The translations under genes and the position numbers were made by a program. Under the pieces are notes generated by a model. That model worked only from the letters and a program-made list of their open reading frames with translations, was not told the origin of the DNA and searched no databases. Below are positions 40,288-48,677 of a DNA stretch of 64,000 bases, piece by piece. How positions within the stretch are numbered: the stretch's first letter is position 1; each line of letters starts with the position of its first letter. This DNA is from G963666535 sp963666535 (lineage in GTDB: Bacteria; Bacillota; Clostridia; Oscillospirales; Oscillospiraceae): NCBI GenBank assembly GCA_963666535.1, contig OY762913.1:3259944-3323943 (forward strand), given 5' to 3'.

Positions 40288-40330
40288 TATAATCTTTAAA
40301 AAGACTGCCGCATCCGTCTCCGGCAGTTTT
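40288..40330 (+). promoter_or_regulatory. TATAAT box followed by a leader hairpin upstream of vanW
   Basis: TATAAT lies at 40288-40293 with only a weak -35. Ten bases later ACTGCCG (40304-40310) pairs with CGGCAGT (40321-40327), followed by TTT. The flanking genes are divergent, so this terminator-like hairpin has no upstream gene to end; it would form at the very 5' end of the vanW transcript. Confidence 0.5.
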
Positions 40331-40379
40331 ATCATCGGGTGTACCTGTAACTCAAGTTCTGTGAAAGGGAGGGCGGCAC

Positions 40380-42191
40380 ATGGCAGGATTGGAAGAATCT
40401 ACCACCCCGCACCCCAGCGGCCGCTCCGCCCGCAAAACACGTTGGATCGTACTTGCCATTGTTGCCGCTGTTTTCGTTGCCTGCTACCTTGGTCTGTGCG
40501 GCTATGTCACCGGAAGCGGCAGGATTCTTCCCAACACCTGGGTATCCGGTGTGGCGTTGGGCAATATGACCCGCGCGGAAGCGACCCAGGCCTCCGCCGA
40601 AGGTTTGGACGCCCTCTATTCCGGAACCGCCATCACGCTGATCTGCGATGAGGACTCGATCCCCGTTCCAGCCGCGCTCTTCACCGGGGATGGGTATGTA
40701 ATCGCTCAGGCCGCCTATGAGGCGGGCCGCAGTCATGGTTTCTTCTGGCAAGGCGCCACTTTTGTCCGATCGCTTTTCTTCGGTACTGAAATTGACGCCG
40801 CGCTCTGCGTCCGGGATGGCTGCGGCGACGATGTGTCCGCCCTGCTTGCAGAGGTTTCAGCTTCCATGGATTCCACCCTTGCGGAAACCACTTGGGAGGT
40901 AAGCGATACCGTCATCACATTCGTGAAAGGTCACATCGGCCGCGCCGTGGACACCGATGCGCTGCTGGAGCAAATCTGTGACACCTTAGCCGCCCGGGAA
41001 AGCAGCTCCCTCCTGGTCACCACCACTGTGGTTTCCCCGGCGGAACTTGACTTTGACGCACTGTATGCCCAGCTCTATGTGGAGCCGGCCGACGCATTTT
41101 TGGACCCTGTAACCTTTGAGATTACCCCGCATGTCACTGGCGTTTCCTTCCAAGTAGACGCAGCCAAGCGCCTGATGGATGCGGCAGAGCCGGGCGAAAC
41201 GTTCACCGTGCCGCTCATCCTCACCGAACCGGAACATACGACGCAGGCGCTCACCGCCCTGCTATTCCGCGATGTGCTGGGAACCTGTTCCACCACCATC
41301 GGCGGCACCGCCAGTCGCCTTACCAATGTAACCCTGGCCGCCTCGTTCTGTGACGGCGTGATCCTGTTCCCGGGAGAGAGCTTCTCCTATAACAGCACCG
41401 TCGGCCCCCGCACGACCGAGCGCGGCTTCAGCCCCGCACCCGCTTACCGCGGCGGCGAGACGGTGGACGAAGTGGGCGGAGGCATCTGTCAGGTATCCTC
41501 CACCCTATACCTCGCCGCGCTGCGAGCCAACCTTTCCATCACCGACCGGCGGAACCACACTTACATTTCCGCATATATCGAAGCCGGCATGGACGCTACC
41601 GTGGCCTATGGTGTCATAGATTTCTGCTTTCTCAACGACACAGACAGCCCTGTCAAGCTGGTGCTCACTGTCAACCGCCGCACACTCACGGTCCGCATCC
41701 TGGGCACGGAAACGGACGGCATCACCGCTGAAATGAGCCACGTCACTCTGTCCAGCACGTCGGCAGGCGTGGTGTACAAGGCGGATTCTGCGGTTCGCGC
41801 CGGCACAACAGAGGTTTCGACCACCCCCTACAACGGCTATGTGGTAGACACTTACCGTTCCCTGTACGATGAAAGCGGCGCGCTCCTTTCCAAGACGTTG
41901 GAAAGCCACAATGTCTACAAGGTGCGCAACAAGGTCGTCCTGTATAACCCCGCAGACGGCGACCCCTCCGCCCCCAAGTCCACCCAGTCCGCCGCAATCA
42001 CGGAAACGCCGGTCGATTCCGAGTCACCTGCTGTTTCTCAATCGCCGGTGGGGGCAGAAATACCCGCAGAGACGCCAGCGGAAACGCCCACAGAAACGCA
42101 ACCGCCGGCTGTCCCTGAAACGCCCGCAGCCACGGAATCCCCCGCTGCGGAACCCCCTGCCCAAACACAGACCCCAACCGAAGGAGATTGA
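40380..42191 (+). CDS. VanW family surface protein with Thr/Glu/Pro-rich C-terminal tail
   Basis: The product has 603 residues. A short cytoplasmic tail and one membrane helix (22-45) are followed by peptidoglycan-binding-like repeats (about 50-290). The VanW domain (about 300-440) contains FPGESFSYNSTVGPRTTERGF and GGGICQVSSTLYLAALRANL, and is followed by a G5-like region. About 65 residues at the end consist of TETPAxTE-type low-complexity sequence similar to the sortase tail at 4.6 kb. The VanW function is not established; proteins of this type are exported and cell-wall linked. AAAGGGAGGG precedes ATG 40380. First gene of a four-gene operon. Confidence 0.92.
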   Translation: MAGLEESTTPHPSGRSARKTRWIVLAIVAAVFVACYLGLCGYVTGSGRILPNTWVSGVALGNMTRAEATQASAEGLDALYSGTAITLICDEDSIPVPAALFTGDGYVIAQAAYEAGRSHGFFWQGATFVRSLFFGTEIDAALCVRDGCGDDVSALLAEVSASMDSTLAETTWEVSDTVITFVKGHIGRAVDTDALLEQICDTLAARESSSLLVTTTVVSPAELDFDALYAQLYVEPADAFLDPVTFEITPHVTGVSFQVDAAKRLMDAAEPGETFTVPLILTEPEHTTQALTALLFRDVLGTCSTTIGGTASRLTNVTLAASFCDGVILFPGESFSYNSTVGPRTTERGFSPAPAYRGGETVDEVGGGICQVSSTLYLAALRANLSITDRRNHTYISAYIEAGMDATVAYGVIDFCFLNDTDSPVKLVLTVNRRTLTVRILGTETDGITAEMSHVTLSSTSAGVVYKADSAVRAGTTEVSTTPYNGYVVDTYRSLYDESGALLSKTLESHNVYKVRNKVVLYNPADGDPSAPKSTQSAAITETPVDSESPAVSQSPVGAEIPAETPAETPTETQPPAVPETPAATESPAAEPPAQTQTPTEGD

Positions 42192-42196
42192 ATACT

Positions 42197-43090
42197 ATGA
42201 CCGGAACCCTGTTCCGCAGAGATCAAAAATTGTACGCCCGCCAGACCTTTGCCATGAACTCCAAGCTTTGCCTGCGTGCCTCATCCTGCGTGGTGGCGCT
42301 GTCGCTGCTGTTGTTCCTCATTCGCATTTCTTATGGGCACGTTCTTTACTATTACGTCCTGCAGCCGGGCGACACAACACTCACCACCGGCGTCCTCCTC
42401 TCTCTGGCCGGTATCACCGCCGCGCTGCGAATGGACACCATGGGTCTGGTTCTCGCGCTGCAGTTTACCTGGCAGGAGCTGGCCTCCTACACGCTGGAAG
42501 GAATCCTGGTGCTCATCATGACCGCGCCCCTTTCCTACGGCGCTCTGGAACACTTCGACGGTATTCTCCGCAAACAGGTATTCCCCGCTAAAACACTGCT
42601 GCGGTGGTACACCGATCTCCATCTCACCGGGCGGTCCGTCCTGCTGGAACTGCTGCTCGCCCTGGTTGATTGGGTTTGCCGCATCGTCGGCGTACTCCCG
42701 GGCCTGTTCCTTCTGTACCGGGTGGAAAGCGCCGAACTGGAACCCGTCGTTTCCGGCGGGCTGATGGGCATTTCCTCCCTGCTGATGCTTTTGGGCGCTG
42801 TTTTGGGATACGCCGTCTCCTGTCAGCTGCTCCCCGCACGCTATCTGCTGGCCCACGATCCCAAGCGCACTGTTTTTTCTGCATTGAAAGAAAGCCTAAC
42901 CCTTCTCAAGGGGCGCAGACGCGACTATGTTGTGTTCTGTCTTTCCTTCCTGCCATGGAAGCTCGTTTCCGTCTTCACCTACGGACTGGCCGATGTGTAC
43001 TACATGCCATACTACACCCTTGCCAGCCTACGCTATCTGGACATCGTGCCACTGTCTCCAAAGGGGGCCACTGATTATGGCACAGTTTAA
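42197..43090 (+). CDS. DUF975-like polytopic membrane protein
   Basis: The start is ATG 42197, ten bases after GGAG of the vanW end; a TTG nine bases earlier is too close to that site. The product has 297 residues and about six hydrophobic helices. The C-terminal half with LPARYLLAHDPKRTVFSALKESLTLLKGRRRDYVVFCLSFLPWKL and a YYMPYYTLASLRYLD ending follows the DUF975 layout, in which an amphipathic EALRRSRELMKG-type helix links two membrane parts. Function is unknown. It overlaps the next gene by 14 bases. Confidence 0.7.
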   Translation: MTGTLFRRDQKLYARQTFAMNSKLCLRASSCVVALSLLLFLIRISYGHVLYYYVLQPGDTTLTTGVLLSLAGITAALRMDTMGLVLALQFTWQELASYTLEGILVLIMTAPLSYGALEHFDGILRKQVFPAKTLLRWYTDLHLTGRSVLLELLLALVDWVCRIVGVLPGLFLLYRVESAELEPVVSGGLMGISSLLMLLGAVLGYAVSCQLLPARYLLAHDPKRTVFSALKESLTLLKGRRRDYVVFCLSFLPWKLVSVFTYGLADVYYMPYYTLASLRYLDIVPLSPKGATDYGTV

Positions 43091-43763
43091 CGGGTTCTCC
43101 CAAGGCGCTCTGGATTTCCTCTGGGGCATTCGCTTCAACAATGAAAAAGTATGGTTTGCCGCCCATAAAGGCGAGTATCTCACCCTTGTGGCCGCACCCA
43201 TGAAGACGCTGGCCGAACAGGTCATGGCCGAGATTGCCGCCCGCTGCCCCGAAAAACAGCTCACAGTCCATGTCTCCCGCATTTATCGGGACGCCCGGCG
43301 CACCCACGGAAAAGGCCCTTTTAAGGATCACCTGTGGTTTTCTCTCAGCGCCCCCGTGGAGGATCGGACGGACACGCCGGTATTTTACTTTGAGCTCTCC
43401 CCGGACGGCTACGGCTACGGGATGGGATATTATGCCGCCGCCCCCCTTACCATGGCCAAATTCCGCCGCCGTCTGGAGCAGGCTCCCAAGCTCTTTGAAC
43501 CTATGGTCCGGCAGTTTGCCGCCCAGTCGGAATTTTTTCTGGATGGGGACAAGTACGCCCGCCCAAAGGGCGATCCTTCTTCGCTGCTGGCGGATTGGTA
43601 TGAGCGTAAAAGCATCAGCCTGTGCTGTGAGCGCACGGCAGACGAACTGCTGTTTTCCCGCGCGCTTGCGGATACCGTTGTGCAGGGCTTTCTGCGTCTT
43701 ATGCCCTATTTTGACTATTTTTCCACCCTCGTCGCCGACCCGGACCCCCGAGGGGAAATCTGA
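43077..43763 (+). CDS. DUF2461 family protein
   Basis: The start is ATG 43077 (MAQFNGFSQGALDFLWGI) with AGGGGG upstream; the longer open frame lies inside the preceding gene. A soluble protein of 228 residues. DUF2461 marks are FLWGIRFNNEKVWFAAHKGEY near the start, VSRIYRDARRTHGKGPFKDHLW, and FYFELSPDGYGYGMGYYAA. The biochemical role of the family is unknown. It follows the DUF975-like gene with an overlap and precedes the nucleotidyltransferase. Confidence 0.9.
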   Translation: MAQFNGFSQGALDFLWGIRFNNEKVWFAAHKGEYLTLVAAPMKTLAEQVMAEIAARCPEKQLTVHVSRIYRDARRTHGKGPFKDHLWFSLSAPVEDRTDTPVFYFELSPDGYGYGMGYYAAAPLTMAKFRRRLEQAPKLFEPMVRQFAAQSEFFLDGDKYARPKGDPSSLLADWYERKSISLCCERTADELLFSRALADTVVQGFLRLMPYFDYFSTLVADPDPRGEI

Positions 43764-43777
43764 AAAGAGGAACATAA

Positions 43778-44518
43778 ATGGAACAAAACGTAAAGGCTGT
43801 GGTTCTTGCCGCAGGCAAGGGAACCCGGCTACAAACGGAAGGCATCACCCTGCCCAAGGTCATGCGCACCGCCGCAGGGCGGCCTTTGCTGTCCTATGTG
43901 CTGGACGCGCTGTCCTTTCTGCCGAAGCAGGACGTCATTTTGGTTGTAGGCTACCGCAAGGAGGACGTCATCGCGGCTTTTCCCGACTATCCCACCTCCG
44001 TACAGGAAGAACAACTGGGTACAGGCCATGCCGTCCGCTCGGCCAGTGACCTGCTGTCGGACTTCAGCGGCAGCGTTCTGGTCTGCTGCGGCGATATGCC
44101 CCTGATGGAACGCGCCACCTATGAAAGCCTGGTTGCCGTCCATAAAAAAGAGGGCAATCTCTGCACCATTCTCTCCGGCTATGGCGACGGTCTGCCCTAC
44201 GGCCGCGTCCTGCGGGACCGTTCAGGTGCCTTCTCCCGCATTGTGGAGGATAAGGATTGTACCCCCGCGGAGAAGACCGTGCGGGAGCTCAATGCCGGTG
44301 TCTATCTGTTTGAAGCCGGTCCGCTGTTCGAGACGCTTTCTTCTCTGCGCCGGGATAACGCACAGGGCGAGTATTATCTCACCGATGTGCCGGCATTTCT
44401 GCTGGAGCGCGGCGGAAAGATCGGCGTATGTGACACCTGCACGCCCGCCGAGATGCTGGGCGTCAACACCCCCGCTCAGCTTGCAGAAGTAGAACAAGCA
44501 CTTCTGCACCGGGCCTGA
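43778..44518 (+). CDS. Stand-alone sugar-phosphate nucleotidyltransferase (GlmU N-terminal-like)
   Basis: A 246-residue protein equal to the uridylyltransferase half of GlmU. It has VVLAAGKGTRLQTEGITLPKVMRTAAGRPLLSYVLDAL with the pyrophosphorylase loop and Lys, then EEQLGTGHAVRSA, VLVCCGDMPLM, and ELNAGVYLF with EYYLTDVPAFLLERG. The left-handed beta-helix acetyltransferase of GlmU is absent, and the stop is followed at once by a terminator. It probably makes UDP-GlcNAc or a similar NDP-sugar. It may supplement a full GlmU elsewhere. Confidence 0.88.
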   Translation: MEQNVKAVVLAAGKGTRLQTEGITLPKVMRTAAGRPLLSYVLDALSFLPKQDVILVVGYRKEDVIAAFPDYPTSVQEEQLGTGHAVRSASDLLSDFSGSVLVCCGDMPLMERATYESLVAVHKKEGNLCTILSGYGDGLPYGRVLRDRSGAFSRIVEDKDCTPAEKTVRELNAGVYLFEAGPLFETLSSLRRDNAQGEYYLTDVPAFLLERGGKIGVCDTCTPAEMLGVNTPAQLAEVEQALLHRA

Positions 44519-44546
44519 CCGAAAGGTTTCCTCTGCCGGACGACTG

Positions 44547-44607
44547 AAAAACCGCGCCCAGCCTGTAACAGCCGTTTGCCGGTTCACAGGTTAGGACGCG
44601 GTTTTTT
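44547..44607 (+). terminator. Terminator of the vanW operon
   Basis: Outer arms AAAAACCGCG (44547-44556) and CGCGGTTTTTT (from 44597), with an inner CCTGT/ACAGG stem, lie 28 bases after the nucleotidyltransferase stop and end in a T run. Confidence 0.82.
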
Positions 44608-44652
44608 GACCCATGCAGCCATGTTTGACCTTCCTTGCTGCCATTTCGGGCA

Positions 44653-44681
44653 TTTACATTCCCATATCACTGTGATAAAAT
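44653..44681 (+). promoter_or_regulatory. MATE operon promoter with palindrome in the spacer
   Basis: TTTACA (44653-44658), 17 bases, TAAAAT (44676-44681). A perfect palindrome TATCAC-T-GTGATA (44665-44677) fills the spacer and touches the -10 box, so a repressor bound there would block RNA polymerase. Confidence 0.65.
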
Positions 44682-44707
44682 TAATATTTATTACCTAGAA
44701 AGAGGAG

Positions 44708-46075
44708 GTGGCGCAGCTGCAAAAAGCAATGACAAACGGACCGGAATGGAAGCTTATCCTTTTGTTCACACTGCCCATTATGGCGGGCAATCTCCTCCAG
44801 CAGCTGTACTCCACCGTAGACAGTGTTGTTGTGGGCAACTATGTCAGCGAGCAGGCGCTTTCCGCCATTGGTACCTGCACCCCCCTCACCCTGCTTTTCC
44901 TTGCGCTGGCCATCGGACTTGGCGTGGGGGCCGGTATCGTGGTCTCCCAGTATTACGGTGCGGGGGAAACGGCCAAAACAGCAGACACTATCAACACCGC
45001 GGTCATCCTGATGGGCGCTGTGGGCCTGCTGCTCACGCTGGTGGCCCTTGCGATCACGCCCTTCCTGCTGGAGACCGTGCTGAGTGTGCCCCAAGAAATT
45101 TTACCCCTGTCCAGCCTCTACTTCCGCGTCTATTGTCTGGGTTTATTCTTTCAGTTTATTTACAACTGCATCGCCTCGGTTCTGCGCAGCGTCGGTGATT
45201 CCCGCGCCACGCTATATTTCCTGACCGTGTCCTCCCTGCTCAACATTGGGCTGGATCTTCTGTTTGTCATTGTCTTCCACTGGGGTGTGGGGGGAGCCGC
45301 CGTGGCCACCGTAATCTCCCAGCTTGCCTGCGCGGTTATTTCTTATCTTTATATGCTGAAAAAGCTCGAGATCCAACCCTCTATCCGCGCGTTCAGTCCG
45401 GCGCTGTGCAAGCTGATCCTCCGATTGGGCATCCCTTCCGCCGTTCAACAGTGCGTAGTGGCGATGGGCAACGTGGCCATGCAGCGACTGGTCAACAGCT
45501 TCGGGCCACCCAACATGGCCGCCTATACCGCAGGCAGCAACATCGAACGATTTATCTTTGTCCCCGCGCTTGGCTTTCAGGCCGGCATGTCCACCTTCTG
45601 CGGGCAGAATGCGGGTGCGGGAAAATGGGACCGCATCCGGCGCGGTCTGCACTCCACCATCCTAATGACTTTCCTCGCCAGCGCCATCATCGGCAGTATC
45701 CTCTTTCTCTTTGCCGGGCCCATCATTGCCCTGTTCAATCTGGAAGGGGAAAGCCTGACCCGAGGCATTGAGCTGCTGCGCTACATCGCCCCCATCTTCT
45801 GGATCTTCTCGGTCTATATGGCCTTTGTGGGTACCCTGCAGGGCGCGGGCGACGTCATGTTCGCCACCGCGGGCACGCTCACAGCGCTCACCGTTCGCGT
45901 CATCACCGGCTATCTGGGCGTGGCCTTGGGCCTTCTGGATTACGAGGCTGCTTGGGTCACGATGCCCATCGGCTGGCTGAGCGCCTTTGTCATCGTACTC
46001 ACCCGCTATCTTTCCGGACGGTGGAAGGCAAAGGTGCTGGTCAAGCGCCCGCCCCCCACCCCAGAGGAGGTATAA
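44708..46075 (+). CDS. MATE family efflux transporter
   Basis: About 455 residues with twelve hydrophobic helices, the normal MATE length. It has LPIMAGNLLQQLYSTVDSVVVGNYV at the start, GLGVGAGIVVSQYYGAG, and in the second half FGPPNMAAYTAGSNIERFIFVPALGFQAGMSTFCGQNAGAGKWDR. It exports drugs or metabolites by cation exchange. The start is uncertain. GTG 44708 lies on top of AGGAGG (44703-44708). ATG 44729 is 20 bases past it. CTG 44717 has the ideal 8-base spacing. The gene ends two bases before the GTG of the next gene. Confidence 0.92.
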   Translation: MAQLQKAMTNGPEWKLILLFTLPIMAGNLLQQLYSTVDSVVVGNYVSEQALSAIGTCTPLTLLFLALAIGLGVGAGIVVSQYYGAGETAKTADTINTAVILMGAVGLLLTLVALAITPFLLETVLSVPQEILPLSSLYFRVYCLGLFFQFIYNCIASVLRSVGDSRATLYFLTVSSLLNIGLDLLFVIVFHWGVGGAAVATVISQLACAVISYLYMLKKLEIQPSIRAFSPALCKLILRLGIPSAVQQCVVAMGNVAMQRLVNSFGPPNMAAYTAGSNIERFIFVPALGFQAGMSTFCGQNAGAGKWDRIRRGLHSTILMTFLASAIIGSILFLFAGPIIALFNLEGESLTRGIELLRYIAPIFWIFSVYMAFVGTLQGAGDVMFATAGTLTALTVRVITGYLGVALGLLDYEAAWVTMPIGWLSAFVIVLTRYLSGRWKAKVLVKRPPPTPEEV

Positions 46076-46076
46076 T

Positions 46077-46652
46077 GTGGACTATCACTTTTTTGCTCTG
46101 ATCTCCCGCATGCGGTACATTAACCGCTGGGGTCTCATGCGCAACACCTTTCAGGAGAATATTCAGGAGCACTCCCACATGGTCGCCGTTCTGGCGCACG
46201 CTTTGGCGGTCATCCGCAGAGATATATACGGCGGCGAAATCGACCCCGGCGAGGTAACGATAGCCGCCCTATATCACGATGCGCCCGAAATCCTCACCGG
46301 AGATCTGCCCACGCCGGTGAAGTACTTCAACCCCTCCATCTGCAATGCGTATAAGCAGGTGGAGGGCGTGGCGGCGGATCAACTGCTGTCCATGCTGCCG
46401 GAGAAACTGCGTCCTGTCTACGAGCCCTATGTCACCGAAGCTTCAGGCGAAATCCGGGACCTGGTCAAGGCGGCGGACAAACTGTCCGCCTACCTCAAAT
46501 GTGTGGAGGAACTCAAGGCCGGCAATACCGAGTTTAAACAGGCGGGGGATCAGACGCTGGCTTCCCTCAAGTCCTCCCCACTGCCCGAGGTGGCCTACTT
46601 CATCGAGCATTTCCTGCCCAGCTTCCAGCTAACCCTGGATGAACTGAACTAA
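46077..46652 (+). CDS. yfbR: YfbR-like 5'-nucleotidase (HD domain)
   Basis: The start is GTG 46077 (MDYHFFALISRMRYINRW), six bases after GAGGAGG; the open frame before it lies in the MATE gene. The product has 191 residues. HD-type metal site: His in ENIQEHSHMVAVLAHAL, HD in ALYHDAPEILTGDLPTPVKYFN, and Asp in LVKAADKLSAYLKC. The family dephosphorylates deoxynucleoside 5'-monophosphates. A four-base gap or overlap with MATE implies co-translation. Confidence 0.92.
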   Translation: MDYHFFALISRMRYINRWGLMRNTFQENIQEHSHMVAVLAHALAVIRRDIYGGEIDPGEVTIAALYHDAPEILTGDLPTPVKYFNPSICNAYKQVEGVAADQLLSMLPEKLRPVYEPYVTEASGEIRDLVKAADKLSAYLKCVEELKAGNTEFKQAGDQTLASLKSSPLPEVAYFIEHFLPSFQLTLDELN

Positions 46653-46753
46653 CTGCGGACAACCGTCCGAAAAACAAACGGGAGATCACCTCCCGGTGCC
46701 GCCCAGCGGCCGCCTCTCCATCGGCAGAGGCATATCAGGAAGGAGAAAAATAT

Positions 46754-47023
46754 ATGCGCGCAATTGTCACCGTCATCGGAAAAGACCAGGTGGGTATCAT
46801 CGCCAAGGTCTGCACCCTGCTCTCGGGCAGCAACATCAACATCCTTGACATCAGCCAGACCATCCTGCAGGAGTCCTTCACCATGGTCATGCTGGTGGAT
46901 CTCGCCGCCGCTTCGCTTCCGCTGGCCGAGCTCTCCACCCTGTTGGCGCAAACCGGCACCGACATGGGTCTGTCCATCCGCATCCAGCGTGAGGATATTT
47001 TCGACGCTATGCACAAGATTTAA
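46754..47023 (+). CDS. ACT domain-containing protein (UPF0237 type)
   Basis: The 89 residues form one ACT domain: RAIVTVIGKDQVGIIAKVCTLLSGSNINILDISQTIL, then FTMVMLVDLAAASLPLAEL. ACT domains bind small ligands such as amino acids. This small stand-alone form is regularly encoded directly before the DUF711/UPF0210 protein, as here with 15 bases between them. A good ribosome site AGGAAGGAG precedes ATG 46754. Confidence 0.93.
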   Translation: MRAIVTVIGKDQVGIIAKVCTLLSGSNINILDISQTILQESFTMVMLVDLAAASLPLAELSTLLAQTGTDMGLSIRIQREDIFDAMHKI

Positions 47024-47038
47024 GGGGAGGGGACTACA

Positions 47039-48397
47039 TTGCTTAACCAGAAAAACATCCTCTCCACCATTGAAATGATTGACCAGCAGCATCTGGATAT
47101 CCGCACCATCACCATGGGGATCTCCCTGCTGTCCTGCGCCCATCCCGACCCAAAAGTCGCCTGCGGGAAGATTTATGACAAGATCACCCGTTATGCCGAG
47201 CATCTGGTCAAAACCGGCGAGGATATTGAAAAGGAATTCGGCATTCCTATCGTAAACAAGCGCATTTCAGTCACCCCCATGGCCATGATCGCCGCCGCGT
47301 CGGAGACGGAGGACTATGTTCCCTTCGCCGTGGCCATGGATAGGGCCGCGCAGACCACCGGGGTCAACCTGATTGGTGGCTTTTCCGCACTGGTCCAAAA
47401 GGGCATGACCGATGCCGACCGCAAGCTGATCGCCGCCATCCCCGAAGCCCTGTCCACCACAGAGCGAGTGTGTTCTTCGGTCAACATCGGCTCCACGAAG
47501 GCGGGCATTAATATGGACGCTGTGGCCCTGATGGGGCACATCATCAAGGCCGCCGCCGACCGCACGGTGAGCAGCCATGGCTTTGGCGCTGCAAAACTGG
47601 TGGTCTTTTGCAACGCCGTGGAGGATAACCCCTTTATGGCAGGCGCGTTCCACGGTGTCAGCGAGGCGGAAAAGGTCATCAATGTAGGCGTTTCCGGCCC
47701 CGGCGTTGTATATCACGCCCTGCAGTCAGTGAAGAACCAGCCCTTTGACGTGGTGGCCGAGACCATTAAAAAAACCGCCTTCCGCGTCACCCGTATGGGT
47801 CAGCTGGTCGCCCAGGAAGCCAGCCGCCGTTTGGACACCCCCTTCGGCATTGTGGATCTGTCCCTGGCGCCCACGCCCGCCGTGGGCGACTCCATCGCCC
47901 GCATTCTGGAGGAAATGGGTCTTGAGGTCTGCGGCACCCACGGCACCACCGCCGCTCTGGCCATGCTCAACGACGCGGTAAAAAAAGGCGGCGTGATGGC
48001 GTCCTCCTCCGTGGGCGGGCTGTCTGGCGCCTTCATTCCGGTCTCCGAGGACGAGGGAATGATCGCCGCGGCTGCCTCCGGCGTGCTGACGCTGGACAAG
48101 CTGGAAGCCATGACCTGCGTCTGCTCGGTAGGTCTTGACATGATCGCCATTCCCGGCGACACCCCCGCCGAAACCATCTCCGCCATCATCGCGGACGAGG
48201 CTGCCATCGGCATGGTCAACTGTAAAACCACCGCCGTTCGTCTGATCCCCGCGCCCGGCATGAAGGTGGGCGACACCGTGGAGTTCGGCGGGCTGTTCGG
48301 TTCGGCGCCCATTATGCCCGTACACCCCGAGTCCAGCGCCGCATTTATCGCCCGCGGCGGTAAGATCCCAGCCCCTATGCACAGCTTAAAAAACTAA
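47039..48397 (+). CDS. PFL family protein (DUF711 / UPF0210)
   Basis: The start is TTG 47039 after AAGGGGAGGGG. The product has 452 residues, the family norm. It contains DIRTITMGISLLSCAHPD, NKRISVTPMAMIAAASE, SSVNIGSTKAGINMDAV, VGVSGPGVVYHAL and LSGAFIPVSEDEGMIAAA, all typical of this glycyl-radical-like barrel family. No activity has been proven to my knowledge. It is paired with the ACT protein and probably forms a functional unit with it. Confidence 0.93.
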   Translation: MLNQKNILSTIEMIDQQHLDIRTITMGISLLSCAHPDPKVACGKIYDKITRYAEHLVKTGEDIEKEFGIPIVNKRISVTPMAMIAAASETEDYVPFAVAMDRAAQTTGVNLIGGFSALVQKGMTDADRKLIAAIPEALSTTERVCSSVNIGSTKAGINMDAVALMGHIIKAAADRTVSSHGFGAAKLVVFCNAVEDNPFMAGAFHGVSEAEKVINVGVSGPGVVYHALQSVKNQPFDVVAETIKKTAFRVTRMGQLVAQEASRRLDTPFGIVDLSLAPTPAVGDSIARILEEMGLEVCGTHGTTAALAMLNDAVKKGGVMASSSVGGLSGAFIPVSEDEGMIAAAASGVLTLDKLEAMTCVCSVGLDMIAIPGDTPAETISAIIADEAAIGMVNCKTTAVRLIPAPGMKVGDTVEFGGLFGSAPIMPVHPESSAAFIARGGKIPAPMHSLKN

Positions 48398-48411
48398 GTT
48401 ATCTCAAAAGA

Positions 48412-48660
48412 GACCGTGCCGCAAAACATGCGGCACGGTCCAGCTTGTCAAAAAACTAGGATTGTGGGGAAACGCCTCGCAGAGTTTCCGCCGCGCACGG
48501 CGGAAAGAAAGTCCAATCGGTCATTTCCGGGGGCGTGTACCTCGGAAATAACACCTCTCGTGCAGGAAAGCGGTGAGCGTCCTGCACGCAATCCCCTTGT
48601 CGAAAAAGCCTTTGGGCTTTCTTGACAGTCTGGCCGTGCCGCAAAACATGCGGCACGGTC
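48412..48660. repeat. Hairpin-rich intergenic element bounded by two near-identical terminators
   Basis: The convergent PFL and mnmG genes are separated by 280 bases. Two copies of the same palindromic hairpin (48412-48440 and 48633-48660, 12-bp stems of GACCGTGCCGCA type) bound the element. The outer side of each is T-rich, so each terminates the gene approaching from the far side. Between them are at least three more perfect stems (48485-48506, 48522-48548, 48559-48588) and a fourth imperfect one at about 48600-48628. This could be a structured RNA or a repeat unit. No coding frame is credible. Confidence 0.78.
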
Positions 48661-48677
48661 TCTTTCTGCTTGAATCG

